From NCBI RefSeq assembly GCF_020921035.1, contig NC_063160.1, forward strand, positions 17,077,095 through 17,141,094: a stretch of DNA of 64,000 nt, read 5' to 3'. Below the pieces are notes generated by a model, which had not been told where the DNA came from, ran no database searches, and was given only the letters and a program-made list of their open reading frames with translations. Each line of letters begins with the position of its first letter. Position 1 is the stretch's first letter. The stretch comes from Rhodamnia argentea (Eukaryota > Streptophyta > Magnoliopsida > Myrtales > Myrtaceae). The position numbers were made by a program, and so were the translations under genes. Below, one piece after another: positions 33,199 through 61,317 of the stretch.

Positions 33199-34309
33199 TA
33201 GAGTTGTCAATATGGGTCCATGACCCATTTTGTGACTTATAGTTTGTGTAAAATAAGTTGCATATGAGTTGTAAGTTTTTGAAGGGCCTAATAAAAATGG
33301 GTATAAAAAGTTAAAATTGAATCAAATGGGTGAAAAGTGGGTCGTATGGGTTCAACTGTATGACCCATTTTTTACCCATTAAGTCATCGGTTGAGTTGAG
33401 TCATCATGACAAGAACTCAAATTGTAAATGGGCCTTAAGTATATTAGTTTATATTTTTTTAATTTTTTTATAAGTAAAAGAAAGAAAGAAAAATAAAATT
33501 AAAAATATAAAAATTGTTGGAATGTTGTCTCCGCTGGTCCACTCTGTTCGCCGTCGTCACATCGGTCGCCATCGTCACCCTTCGGTCGCCACCATATTCA
33601 AAGGGCAAAAAGGAAAAGAAAATAGCAACTAAAAATAAAAGGGGAAAAGCCACCAAAAACTCCAAACTATATCTTTTGTGACACATTTACCATATATTTT
33701 TTTTTGTGTACACAAAAATCCCAAACTTTTATCCATGTGACACTTTAAATTACCCCAAATTAAAGGGACAACTTTACCCATATTTTTGTGACACTAAAAA
33801 TCTTAAACTTATATCTTATGACACATTTACCTCAAATTTTAGGGCAAATATGTCACAAGCCTACAAGTTTGGGATTTTTTGTGTCACAAAAAAATAATTT
33901 TAGGTAAATGTGTCACATTGATATAAGTTTGAAATTTTTGTGTCATAAAAAAATGTTTGGGATAAATATGTCATATTGGTACAAATTTAGGGTTCTTGGT
34001 GTCACAAAAAAAGTTCAAGATAAATGTGTCACAATGGGCATAGTTTAGGATTTTTTGTGGTATTTTTCCAAAATAAAAACTAGAAAAATAGTTTTTTATT
34101 AAATAATAAAAATGTTTATTTTTCAAATTATGAAAATTTTTCTCTAGATTAGTATAGCATAAAAGCATTTTAGCAATATCATGTTTTACATAAATTATAA
34201 GAAACAAATATTCCAAGATCCGGTTAAATATATAAATATTTAAGTAATACAGGTCGTGTCGGATATCGATCGATTCATTTCGATCCAACCCACTCGTTTG
34301 ACACCTCTA
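33199..34309. mobile_element. hAT-like non-autonomous element carrying a nested MITE
   Basis: The ends are TAGAGTTGTCAA (left) and TTGACACCTCTA (right), matching the TAGGGGTGTCAA-type terminus of the elements at 26997 and 36199. Subterminal GACCCATTT repeats (33226, 33362) are shared with them. The 8-bp flanks do not match, so the pairing of these two ends is uncertain. A second element (33641-34069) is inserted inside. Confidence 0.55.
33641..34069. mobile_element. MULE-like foldback element with 9-bp target duplication (family C)
   Basis: Left end GGGGAAAAGCCACCAAAAAC, right end TTTTTTGTGGTATTTTTCC. The two ends are inverted copies. The interior holds repeated TTTGTGACAC-ATTTACC units about 60-70 bp apart in both orientations. 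It is flanked by AAAATAAAA at 33632-33640 and 34070-34078. That duplication is perfect but simple in composition. Confidence 0.7.
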
Positions 34310-36198
34310 ACATTAACGGACTCGAGCCCACCGCCAAACTCGAGTGTTGGGGTAACCTTCACTATAAGTTCATTATCAATACATTGATACCAACGAATGA
34401 AATAAGAATAATTAAACGAGTTTGCTTTTTTCCCGCTTCTCAAATCTCGATAATCGAGATGCATCGAAGCGATTTCACGTCCAAAAAGAATTCATCCATT
34501 TCGGTTATCTCGAGTGATCAACGGGCCAATTAATTAATGCTCCTCGGTTTCTAGGCGGTCGGGAATTCAGGCACGGTCGCCGAGTTGCGCCCCACGTTGA
34601 CCGCGCAACCGCAACAGCTACTTGGCGCCGGAGGGGCAATTGCGTCATATCGGACCGCTCTCCGCTCGAAACCACGATTTTGCCACGAACGGAAACGGAC
34701 CGAGAATGAACAGACAGATAACGAGAAAAAATTCTGACCCAGAAAAAAAAAGATAACGAGAAAAAGGAGAAGGAGGAAAGTCGCGCGTGAGGAAGAGATG
34801 CCCACGCGCTCCTCGAACAGCCGCGCCAAGCCTGTCCCCGGTGGTTGCCCGACACGTGTCCTCTCGTCGTCGAGCGGTTTGACCGAGAGCATCCTCCAAA
34901 TGATGCACCCGGTCGTACCAGATTTTTTCACTCGCAACAAAAGCATGCACTCCTTTGTTTCAAAACGGTATCATGTTGAAAGTGATTAGTTTTTGGGATT
35001 CTACAATAAGATGTGATTTTGTAATTATTCTCACTTGCGAGGAGCAAAAATTTTATCTTGTGAAGAAGGGAAAATATATATATTTTTTTTCATCGCCACC
35101 CTTCTTTACTCTCGATTTTGCATGTCTCTATTTGCTTCACCTTGTCGATTTTCTTAGAAACGATGCATAAAATTACTATTGTTGCAATCTAGCTCAAAAT
35201 TAAGACATAATCGAGTCAAGTTGATGCGTTTCAGTACTTGAGCTTGACTCGATTTAAATGTTCAAGACTCGATATTCATTTGTGTCGGGACGTGGTTTAT
35301 ACTTCTTATTGATAGAAAGGCATGTGTCATTGATAGTTTGGTTTCGAGCTCGTGAAATAAATATTATTATATATGCTCTTTTTCACTTGTAATTGAGTGA
35401 TATAACAATATGTATGATATGTTATTATAGTAAAATCCTCTATTGGATGTAGTCTTAGTTTAAGGGTGAACTAGAATAAAAAACCTCGAGTCACGATTTT
35501 TCTTTCTAGCTACACTTTATTTCATTGTGATTGTGTGCCGAATTCTAATAATTTGAAACTCAATTGCGACTTGTATATCTAATTAAAATTAAAATTCAAA
35601 TTAATTTTTGATGAGCTCAGGTTGGACTTTTTTTTGGTTGAAAGCTTGGGTTGGCCTTGACTAACTCAATTAGTTGATAAGTTTTATTCAAAACATGAAT
35701 TAAGCTTGAATTCAAGTTGTAAGCCATGTAATTAAGATGTCCAAAATACAAGTGTTTGATTTGAACTTCGAAGAATTGAGCTAAGTTTGAGGTATTCGCG
35801 AGTCAAGCTCCAGCAGTTTAATTTATTTACCTCGCCTCAAAGTAAAAAATCTAATGATCGCTCGTATGTTTTTTTTTTTTTTTACTTTCAGTGATACGAT
35901 CCGTAATCTTTATGCCTTAATTTTAATTGCACGACCTATCTATGATTCGCAACTCATGATATCATTATTTCAGTTTACCCTCTCTGACCAGCCGAAAAAG
36001 GAAAAAGAATATGATCAAACATGGAAGAATATCGTTAGCCCTCGTCATGGCCACGCATGGAGCATTAGCCGGTTGACTTAGGATAATTAGTTACGAAAAT
36101 CTGATCCTAACATTTTACTTTTTATCTAACAGACTTTATAACTGAAAATATGACACGTGGTTAATATAGAAGAACATGGTCGGAATTGTTATCGTTGT
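34310..36198. other. Intergenic with a GC-rich island; no gene assigned
   Basis: About 34540-34880 is GC- and CpG-rich against AT-rich surroundings. It carries overlapping minus-strand open frames of 101-131 codons without any recognised domain and an ACACGTGT palindrome near 34852. The remainder, to 36198, is AT-rich with nothing recognised. Confidence 0.4.
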
Positions 36199-38900
36199 TA
36201 GAGATATCAAACAAGCGAGTTGGCTCGGATTTGGGTAGGATCGAAAATGACCCGACCCATATCGATCCATTTTTATGCGGTACAAATCTAATAACAATAC
36301 TTGCCCTAACCGATATGCGACTTCACCCATATTACTTAAACACTTCTATGTTTGACCAAATCATGAAACACTCATTTCTTATAATTTGTTAAAAAAATTG
36401 CTAAAGCATTTTCATCCTATACAAGTCTAGTGAGTTTTTCTTTTATAATTTCTTAAAGAAACCTTGTTTTTTTTACTTTATTTTGTATTTTATTTTTCCT
36501 TTTTGTCCCTCCGAAGTCCGTCGACCAGCGACATTCTACTTCTTTGAACATTTTTTATATTTTTTAATTTTAGTTTTAACTTTATTTCTTTATTCTACTT
36601 ATAAAAATAAAATAAAAAATAAAAAAATATTTGTGAATGAGTTGAGTTTGTCTAGCTAAATGGGTTGTAAATAGATTCAACGGAAAATTCCGTTTAAAGG
36701 CCCGAAGTCATCTTATTTTTTCAAATAAAGGTTTCAATTGAATATCGTTTCAATTAAGGGTCTGAAGCGGTATAATGGGAGAGCTTTCCCAAGAGACTTT
36801 AGGACTCTAAAGTCAAAGCCGAAAGCCCAAAGCAGGTGGAGACCTGCCTTGAACTTTGAGCATTTTTGGAAGGCTGGTTTCAAGGTAATTATTGATTTTT
36901 TTTCCCAAATTGCCCCCACGGATAATTATTTGTTCCACTTTTGCCCTAAAAAATCGTTCATCTTCTTCCTAACGCCCAAGCATCGTCCTACTTACTGGTT
37001 CTCATTCAAGGTGAGCTCATCTTCTTCCCAAAGCCCAAAACTTGGGTTGAGATTGAGGGTCACGGTGGCCGTCAAGCCGCTCTTAGCCGGAGATGTTGTC
37101 TTTGTCGATTTCTTTGTGAGTCGAGGTCGAGATCGAGCATTGAGCGACCCAAATCTGGTTCTTTGACCATAGATCTGCGACCTCGGAGTCCCTCACTTGG
37201 CGTCGCGCATACATGGCGTCGCCTCATGGCGTCGCGCATCCGCGGCGTCGCCTCACCCGAGGTCGCGTGACTCCGGCATCTCATCCCTCAAGGTCGATCT
37301 ACCCCGATGGCCCTCACTTGGGGTCGCGATGGGTTTCGTGAAACTTCTCCGACCTTCGTCGCCTGGGCTTCGCGAAAATTGTTTGACATTCGTCGCCCGG
37401 GCTTCGCCGAGCTTCAACAAGAGTTGCGACAAGCTCCGTGGCTTCGCGTGGCGGGCGGTCGCTTCCGGCCAACAATTGGCTGCCTCGGTGTTTCTCTTGC
37501 CATGCTTGCCTTCGGTTTATTTTTTATTTTATTATTTCAAAGTTGCTTTGCAAAATATACATAAAAATGGGCTATCCCAACACCATTAACTTTCACCAAA
37601 TACACTTTCGCTCAAATATCCTTGGGAAAATGACTTTGCATTTACCTAAAGTGGTCCCAAACGCACCCAACGTGTTTCAAATAAGGGCTTAAAATGACTA
37701 TAGAATTTCAAAAAAAGGGTTTAGACTAAAAGGTATTTGCGTCATTTTATATTTTGATTTTATATTTATTTTTTTCTCTATTTTATCTTTTTTCTGTTTT
37801 TAAAAAAAATTTTAAAAAAGAGCCGCACACGGGAGGGCTGATGGGTTCCACTTCACTGTCCTCCGTTGATGAACAGATCCGCCTGTGGCGCCGGCCCACC
37901 GCTGGTGCGGGGATGGCGGCAAAGGCCGGTAGGTTCCACTTCTCCGTCCTCCGCCTCTTCGCCGAGTCCTCTATCGACGAACAGATCCGCCAAGTCCCCA
38001 CGGTCAACTTCAAGAATCATCCCCGCTTCGCTGGGCCCCGTCTCCCCCCGATTCCAACACTATCGCCCCTTGCTCATCTCCGATCCCCGACGTCGAGAAG
38101 GAGCAAATCAAAGCCCTCGTTGTCCTCTGATGCTATCCTCGTTGGTCCGAATCTAGAGCAAGCTCAGCGAAACCCTAGCAGTGAACAGCAAGCGCGATTT
38201 CCCTAGGCTGTGGCCTGCCCTAATCTTGTGTCCGATCTCCAGAAGGAGCAAATCAAAACCCTATGCTCCTCCCCTCTCCGCAGGCCCTAGCCTCTGACGA
38301 ATCACCCAACCGTTGATGCAAGTCACTTGCCCTCCACAGTTGTCAAACTATCCTCCTCTCTTTCCATCGTATTTTAACACATTTGCTCTTGCCACCCCCC
38401 TCCCCCGTGATGGTGGGGCGGTGGCCAAGGCAGGAGGGGCAGCCCTCTTGTCCCTCGGTGTTGCTTGATTATTTTATTTTTTTTTAAATTTTATTAATTT
38501 TTAAGGAATCAAAAAAGAAAAATCCGCTAAAATATCAAATATGCAAAAAGCGAAAATGCCCTAAAAATAGGCCATTTTTTGAGATTTTATGGGCAATTTC
38601 GACACTTTTTTGAAATAATGTTTACTTCATACCTTTTGTTGAGAAAATGATGGCATTTTAGGCCTTTAATTGAAATAAAGTTCATTTAAGGCTCTTGTTT
38701 GAAAAAATAAAAAGACTTCGGGCCGTTAAATGAAATTTTCCCTAGATTCAAAGACAAGCCCATTGAAAACCCATATATAATTAGACTTAAAATTTATACC
38801 AATTAATAACCCAATTATTGAAACTTGACTATCCCATGTTTTGCTAATTTTATTGAGTATGGGTTAAAATATGATTTTACAACCCATATTGACACCTCTA
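36199..38900. mobile_element. hAT-like element split by a MULE insertion
   Basis: Left end TAGAGATATCAA at 36199, right end TTGACACCTCTA finishing at 38900. The flanking octamers ATCGTTGT and ATCGCCAT match at 5 of 8, with all three differences being transitions, so they could be a decayed target duplication. Removing the insert 36681-38742 plus one copy of its duplication leaves about 630 bp of AT-rich DNA with repeated ACCCAT/ATGGGTT phrases. Confidence 0.6.
36681..38742. mobile_element. Mutator-like (Pack-MULE-type) element with perfect 9-bp target duplication
   Basis: A 2062-bp element. TAGATTCAA flanks it exactly at 36672-36680 and 38743-38751. The inverted ends align over about 80 bp: left GGAAAATTCCGTTTAAAGGC then CCGAAGTCATCTTATTTTTT; reverse complement of the right end GGAAAATTTCATTTAACGGC then CCGAAGTCTTTTTATTTTTT. 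The interior has no transposase but two GC-rich, exon-like blocks (about 37010-37510 and 37830-38460). The second contains repeated phrases (GAACAGATCCGCC twice, AGAAGGAGCAAATCAAA twice). This fits a non-autonomous MULE that captured host DNA; the donor gene is unknown. Confidence 0.8.
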
Positions 38901-39884
38901 ATCGCCATGCACCCCTAAAAAATGGGCGTGAGCAGATGTGTCAAACGGGTGGCTTGAGTCGAATATGGTTTGAACCATGTTGACCCATTTAATCTGTCTT
39001 GACCCATTTTCATATAATACAAATCTAATGATCCAAACCGGACTCAATTCATATTACGAAATACTTTCATATTTAATCAAATTTAGCAAAACTTATGAAT
39101 TATTAAAAAATTATATTACTAAAATATTGTGAAAAATATTATATAAGTATTAAAAAAATAAAAGAAATTAAAAATTTAAAAATATTGTGGATTTTTTTTT
39201 TTTTTTCCTTTTTCTTTTCAAAGTCCGATGAGGGTTGCCAACCATTGGATGAGGGTTTTATTTGGCGAGGGTTTTGCGGCCCTCGATGGACTCGTCCAAA
39301 GAAAAAAGGTAAAAGACAAAAAGAAAAAGAAAAAGAAATAAAATATAAAAGAACTAGAAAACATTTTTATAACTTACTTATGATAGTTAGGCAACGCACT
39401 CATTTAAAATTCATTTAAGACCCATTAAATAGTCAAGTGACATGGCTCACTTAAGTTTGTTAAGCAATCTATTTATGACCACACTTTTAAATGTGGTTAT
39501 AATATGGATTCTTGACCTATTTTGTCCCATCTAAGCCTAATAGTAATACGTTACGAGAATATGATTATTGCTATTCATAACCGTGAAAACAAAACTCATT
39601 TCCGAGTTTGGTAATTCATCTGTTTGGGATCATCAACTCAGCAAAAAAAAAAAAAAGGCCGAATCTTTGTTTTCGTGGTTCGAATAAGCCGAAAGTGAAA
39701 CGAAACCAAACCCGACACACGGGCGAGCGTTCGCCGATCACGGGCGAGCCCCGTCCGCAACCAAATGGGTCGAGCAGCTGCCATCGCGGCTCGAGCTTCG
39801 CATTCCCACGTGCCGCTCTGAGAGAGCGAGTATGAAGTGCGTCCGCACGCGCGGGAGTAGAAAACCCCAAAATCCAGTTCCTCA
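38901..39884. other. Intergenic upstream of the MBD9-type gene
   Basis: An unpaired hAT-like terminus occurs at about 38940 (GTGTCAAACGGGTGG with GACCCATTT repeats), similar to 33199-34309. The rest is AT-rich. The last about 200 bases before 39885 are GC-richer and probably promoter. Confidence 0.45.
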
Positions 39885-39982
39885 TCTCTCTCTCTCTCTC
39901 TCTCTCTCTGTTCCATAGAAAGTCAGGTCCTTTGGATACGTCTCTCTCTCTCTCCTCTCTCTCTCTATCTCTATCTCGCTCA
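39885..39982 (+). promoter_or_regulatory. CT-rich tract at the promoter/5' UTR of the MBD9-type gene
   Basis: Nearly continuous TC repeats in two blocks, 200-300 bases upstream of the start codon. TC-rich elements near the transcription start are common in TATA-less plant promoters, and I see no TATA box here. The exact transcription start is not determinable. Confidence 0.5.
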
Positions 39983-40131
39983 GCTCAGTCTTCTCTCTCT
40001 TCTGCGTTTCAGCCAAAAAAAACGTGAACACAAAGGTCCAAAATCCAAGAAACCAGAAATTGCCATAAAAGCGCAAAATAGCTCGAAAAGGAGAGAAAGC
40101 GCCTCCTCCTTCAAATCTCGGAACCCGCACA

Positions 40132-40182
40132 ATGCCATTCCTCACGCAACAGCGCAGGGACGACAAGTTCGCCCTCGGATAG
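40132..40182 (+). CDS. Short upstream ORF in the MBD9-type leader
   Basis: ATG followed by 15 codons (MPFLTQQRRDDKFALG) and TAG. The stop ends 3 bases before the main ATG at 40186 and is in the same frame, so only a single UAG separates the two frames. It could lower main-ORF translation or, through readthrough, give an N-terminally extended protein. Whether it lies in the mature leader depends on the unmapped transcription start. Confidence 0.45.
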   Translation: MPFLTQQRRDDKFALG

Positions 40183-40185
40183 GTG

Positions 40186-57221
<17,036 letters not shown>

Positions 57222-57805
57222 TGGAGCACACAATTATGTGTAGATTTTTTTCCAGACAAACCTGACCCCAGCATTGAGCTTATACATTAAGTAATTCAAG
57301 AGGTTACTTTGAGAAGGGAAGAGAAGCCCCAACTAAGGCGATTTATTGCATACAATTTGGCTTCTTCAGGGCAATTCATGCTGACCACAATTATGTAGGC
57401 TAGGAAAAGGTTGCTGCTGCTTCCGATTGGTATGTGTATATAGCGCCAGCTCTGATTGGCATTTGTGTATATAGGTATAAGGCTGACATCTTTGCCCGTC
57501 GGGACTGAGGTAAAGAGGAATCCGGCAGTTTATTAGCTTGGCGTACTAATGCTATCGAGAGATCAGTGGGTTAACCAAGGGGTGTACACATTTGTTTTTT
57601 GGAACGGATTTTGCTGAAGCTTTTGTGCTTGCTCGGGATGTCGGAATCAATCGGAGGAATTTTTCTTGCAGCGCACGGCTACCAGATTTCATCAGTAGGA
57701 AGATTAATGTAAAAAGTTGAACAAAGTCGAAAAGAAAACAAAAAGGAATGTTGATAATGATGCAGCTTAGTGATAGACAGTTTTCATTCTTTATGTGTGT
57801 GTGTG

Positions 57806-57856
<51 letters not shown>

Positions 57857-58368
57857 GTTGTCATATGACGTGGGTACGTTACTCCAGGGCGGTAAGAAGA
57901 TGCAGAAAGCTTCCTGATGTGAGGTATTCCTTATTCCTACCATCTGCAGGTAAGTGTAGAAATTAATCGTAAAGTGTATTTGCGTCCAATCTAATCTCAA
58001 ACATCCTCTGCCTCTGAAGTCTTACGGCAATTTTCTTTTGAATTCTGGCAAGTTATAAGTAACCAGTGTCGAGATAAGATCACAAATTGAGGGAAGATAT
58101 GAGAGGAAAAACTGAGACTTTCTTATTTCTCACACCAAGGTGAGAAGTACAAAACACCGTGCATAGCGGACGAACCCAAAGGGCCAGTAATCCTATCCAT
58201 TAGACGGCCATTCCGACCACAACACCATGTTCAGTATCGCTACAATTTATTTGACATCATATGCGAAAGGAGGAACATAGCCAAACTTTCTTACGAGAAG
58301 ACACACACGGACCAGGGGAGATCGACTATTCATAGTGAGAGAAAGAGGTTTTCAAGGAGGCCACAATC
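57222..58368. other. Intergenic between convergent MBD9 and HD-Zip genes
   Basis: Should contain both 3' UTRs. A two-copy 28-bp tandem repeat (CTCTGATTGG..TTTGTGTATATAG and variant) lies at about 57422-57477, and a compound microsatellite at 57794-57856. No gene seen. Confidence 0.5.
57794..57856. repeat. Compound (TG)n(TC)n(TA)n microsatellite
   Basis: Six TG, about 13 TC and about 12 TA dinucleotides follow one another without interruption. Confidence 0.92.
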
Positions 58369-60633
58369 TCAAGACCACACCCACCAGCCCATTGGTTCCT
58401 CCTCTTCTTCGTGATGTGTCTGCACGGTCGCAGCAGCGAAAATGCCCGAGTAGTAACTCCGGCCGTCATCGCTCCCATCATCCTCCGACTGGGCTACACA
58501 TCCGGGGTAATTTTCGCACAATAAGTACGAGTTGCCACTGTCCACAAGCTGTGGACCTTCCTCGTCAATCACTGCGCTTCCCCCGCTCTTCGAACTCAGC
58601 CTGTCCTCCACCTTCACATTGAATTGTAGGGCCCGTACATCTGCCTCGTCCGCCAGAGCTGGCTCCGTGGGGCCTGTCATTGGAGGTGCTCCTTCGACTT
58701 CCTGGCCCTGAAGTTTTTCTGTCAAGGAATAGACCTGCCAATATAGAACGGTGAATAATATGCACAAGGATCGTATTTTAAGAAGGAAAAATGGTTATTT
58801 TAGGAAGGGTAACAGATGCTGATGTGAGAGCACATATATGTATATGAATGATAATAGCTGCATAATACAAAATGGAGGTCAGCGACATGCTATTTACTCT
58901 TAAAATGTAAGGCTAAATGTCTGCCATTATCTTCATCTCAACTTTCGTTGACCAACGCATCGAAATCCTTAGTTAAATCAAGGGCCATGTTGGGTACATG
59001 CTATCAACTGTGAATTCTTGAAATACTCGAAAAATTGCATTAGAACCCAAGTCAACTGTGAATAGCTTCATCTGGCCAAAATAAAAGGGAAAGTATGAAA
59101 AGTTTCCACCCAAGTTTAATGAGTAAATTTTACATTTACCGGCAAGTCCATTTCATCAGTTCTTGTACATGACAAGGTTATGACCATAGAGTAGACAAGG
59201 CATACCTCCAATTTGAGCTTCTCATTTTCCTTCAAAATGGAATCATAGTCCGAAAGAAGCGAATCATATGAAGATTTGAGGTTATCATAATCCCTTTCCA
59301 GTTGCTTCGTCTTCCACCGAGCCCGGCGATTCTGGAACCACACAGCCACCTGCCTCGGCTGCAACCCCAGCTTCTTAGCCAGCTGGGTCTTCCGCTCGGG
59401 TTCCAGTTTGTTCTCTTCCTCGAAGCTCTTCTCCAGCAGGAGCACCTTTTTAATTTTGCCCAAAAATATTTCATAAGTTCTCAGCCTATTTAACATTAGG
59501 TGCCATCCTAATGTAGTTTCCCCTTTTCCTTAAAAAAGAAAAAAAAAATTGGTCTTTGATTTGATAGATGAGAAGAGATGGAATCTGAATGCTTTATCTC
59601 ACTTAAGAGTAATTGAATCCAAGCCAACATTCCTAAACAGTTAGAACATGGAAGTCTAGGTGAAGTTGGGCACTTTCCAAATGATGCATATTCTATCTCC
59701 ATAATATGGTCACTTCATATCTACTACCTAGTTTGAGTAAGATTGATTCTTATGTTTGGTCATCCAACCATAATGAAAGGTCAGTCATTGTTATCTTATC
59801 GGATCAAATTCAGAAAACTCATGAAAGGAATATGGTTCTGTTTAGATCAGGACTAAAAGAGTGCAGTATCTGAATATGCCGCAGGATGAGTGGGAATACA
59901 AAGGAAATGGAAGAACAAGATACGAATCTGATCAAAGCATATTGCGTTTGATCTTGAATTGTCGAGTACCTGCTCAGGAGTTAGGCGACGTTTCTTTTCA
60001 GGCATCTGCTCATCGTAATATTCCTCTTCCAAAAGTTCGTCCGGCGAGCAGAAAAACCGACGTCTCTTTGGGGATTCCTCGATGCCCATCATGGATCTTG
60101 ATCCTGAAACACCACAAACGGTGAAGAGAAACGAAATTTCTACTCATCAGCACCCAAACCCAGATCTTCGAGCAACCGTTTGCATATGAAGGTTTCCCTC
60201 TATTAGTTCTTACTTGTTGAGGTCCCTTAACTGGTAATTTGGAATAGATGCATTGGAGGTCAACTAAAGAAGACGATTTTCCCAAGCTCGGAGCTTTCAA
60301 AATCGAACCATCTCAAGCCAGGAGAGGCTAAAAGAGTTTCAAAGTTCGTCGATCAAGCTAAACAATCAAATTCAAAAACAAACTGGCACGGAAATTCATC
60401 ATTTCGTCTCACAAAACGCCAAAAAAAAAAAAAAAAAAAACGCCTCCTTATTTATGCCAAACGACAAGATTAAACATTAGGAAAAGCAACAAAACAAACC
60501 AATTCACAATAGTCAAGGCCCAAGAACAAACAGCGAAATCACGAGAGAGAAAGAGAGAGAGATCACCATTTTCAAGGAACATGATGTTCCCCCGAAGCGC
60601 GGAGGAATCAAACAGAAAACGCCCTGCCTCCAT
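58369..60633 (-). CDS. HAT5: HD-Zip class I transcription factor, HAT5/ATHB-1 type (complete, 4 exons)
   Basis: A nuclear DNA-binding protein of 268 residues (Arabidopsis ATHB-1/HAT5 is 272). HD-Zip I proteins dimerise and bind CAATNATTG sites; ATHB-1 acts as an activator in leaf growth. Exons: 60633-60567, 60103-59970, 59445-59206, 58734-58369, with phase-consistent GT-AG junctions. The N terminus ([20 protein letters not shown]) and the RSMM..EE..KRR.FF.SP stretch are specific to the ATHB-1 group. The homeodomain spans about residues 57-116, with [10 protein letters not shown] at 103-112. A leucine zipper of six heptads follows: Leu116, 123, 130, Ile137, Leu144, 151. The acidic tail ends in a tryptophan motif (GWWVWS), as in ATHB-1. 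An upstream ORF in the leader (60781-60870) suggests translational control. Confidence 0.94.
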
Positions 60634-60780
60634 ACCCTTCTCAGCCCGAGTGGATCTCCGGCGACCTTTATCCGCCGGCGGCCGGACCGAAACTCGGGCG
60701 ACGCACTGAAAAAACACTTATATCTGTACGTAGATATACGTAGAACGAGTTATACTATGTATGCACGGGGAGCTCGTGAA

Positions 60781-60870
60781 TTAGAAGAGCATGAGCTTGT
60801 GGCGAAAGAAGCTGGTCGTCCACAGCAACCTCGCCGGAGTCTCCAGCGGACATATACAAAACCCCATCAT
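60781..60870 (-). CDS. Upstream ORF of the HD-Zip gene, candidate conserved-peptide uORF
   Basis: Two adjacent ATGs open a 29-codon frame ending in TAA at 60781. The peptide runs MMGFCICPLETPARLLWTTS then FFRHKLMLF. It lies between the TATA box and the main ATG at 60633, so it should be in the 5' leader. Arabidopsis ATHB-1 is known to carry a conserved-peptide uORF (CPuORF33) that represses its translation. I infer this is the equivalent and could not align the peptides. A second, 4-codon ORF (MEAH) precedes it at 60981-60967. Confidence 0.6.
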   Translation of the reverse strand: MMGFCICPLETPARLLWTTSFFRHKLMLF

Positions 60871-61161
60871 GCCACTTCTTCCCAATACACTACCCAGCTC
60901 TTTCTCTCTGCGTTTCCCTCTCCTCCTTTCGCTTGTTTTCTTGGGTTGGACGCTTCGGTTGAAGATTCAGTGGGCCTCCATGAAAGCAGCCTCTACTCAA
61001 CGCTTTGCTCCCGAAGCGGAAAGATCTGAGACGCCGGTGACCGGAGTGATCAGATAACGGCGAGACAAAAAAGGAATCTTTTTTGTTGCGTTTTTTGAGC
61101 GTTTGGAGTTGCGTGAAGGTAGCTAAAAATTGAAACTTGGAAGAGGTGATGAGAGTGGCCT

Positions 61162-61168
61162 TTATAGT
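61162..61168 (-). promoter_or_regulatory. TATA box of the HD-Zip gene
   Basis: CTATAAAG-type sequence on the minus strand (TACTATAAAGG). Transcription would start near 61130-61140, giving a leader of about 500 nt that includes the upstream ORFs. A family A element ends about 150 bases further upstream. Confidence 0.6.
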
Positions 61169-61317
61169 AGGAAAAAAAAGAAGAAGATGTTTTAATCTTT
61201 TTTTTTTTGGTTTTGAGTAGGTGGAAAGTTGGAAATGACCAAAATACCCTTCTTCTTTGTTTTCTTAATCTGTTGTTTGAGATAATGACATTTCTTACAA
61301 AGAGAGAGAGAGAGAGA

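Noticed and set aside
37197-38206. 130- and 150-codon plus-strand ORFs
   Set aside because: They lie inside the MULE at 36681-38742, are repetitive and show no domain; treated as possible captured fragments, not as genes.
57794-58000. Small ORFs with long Tyr-Ile or Arg-Glu runs
   Set aside because: They are translations of the TG/TC/TA microsatellite.
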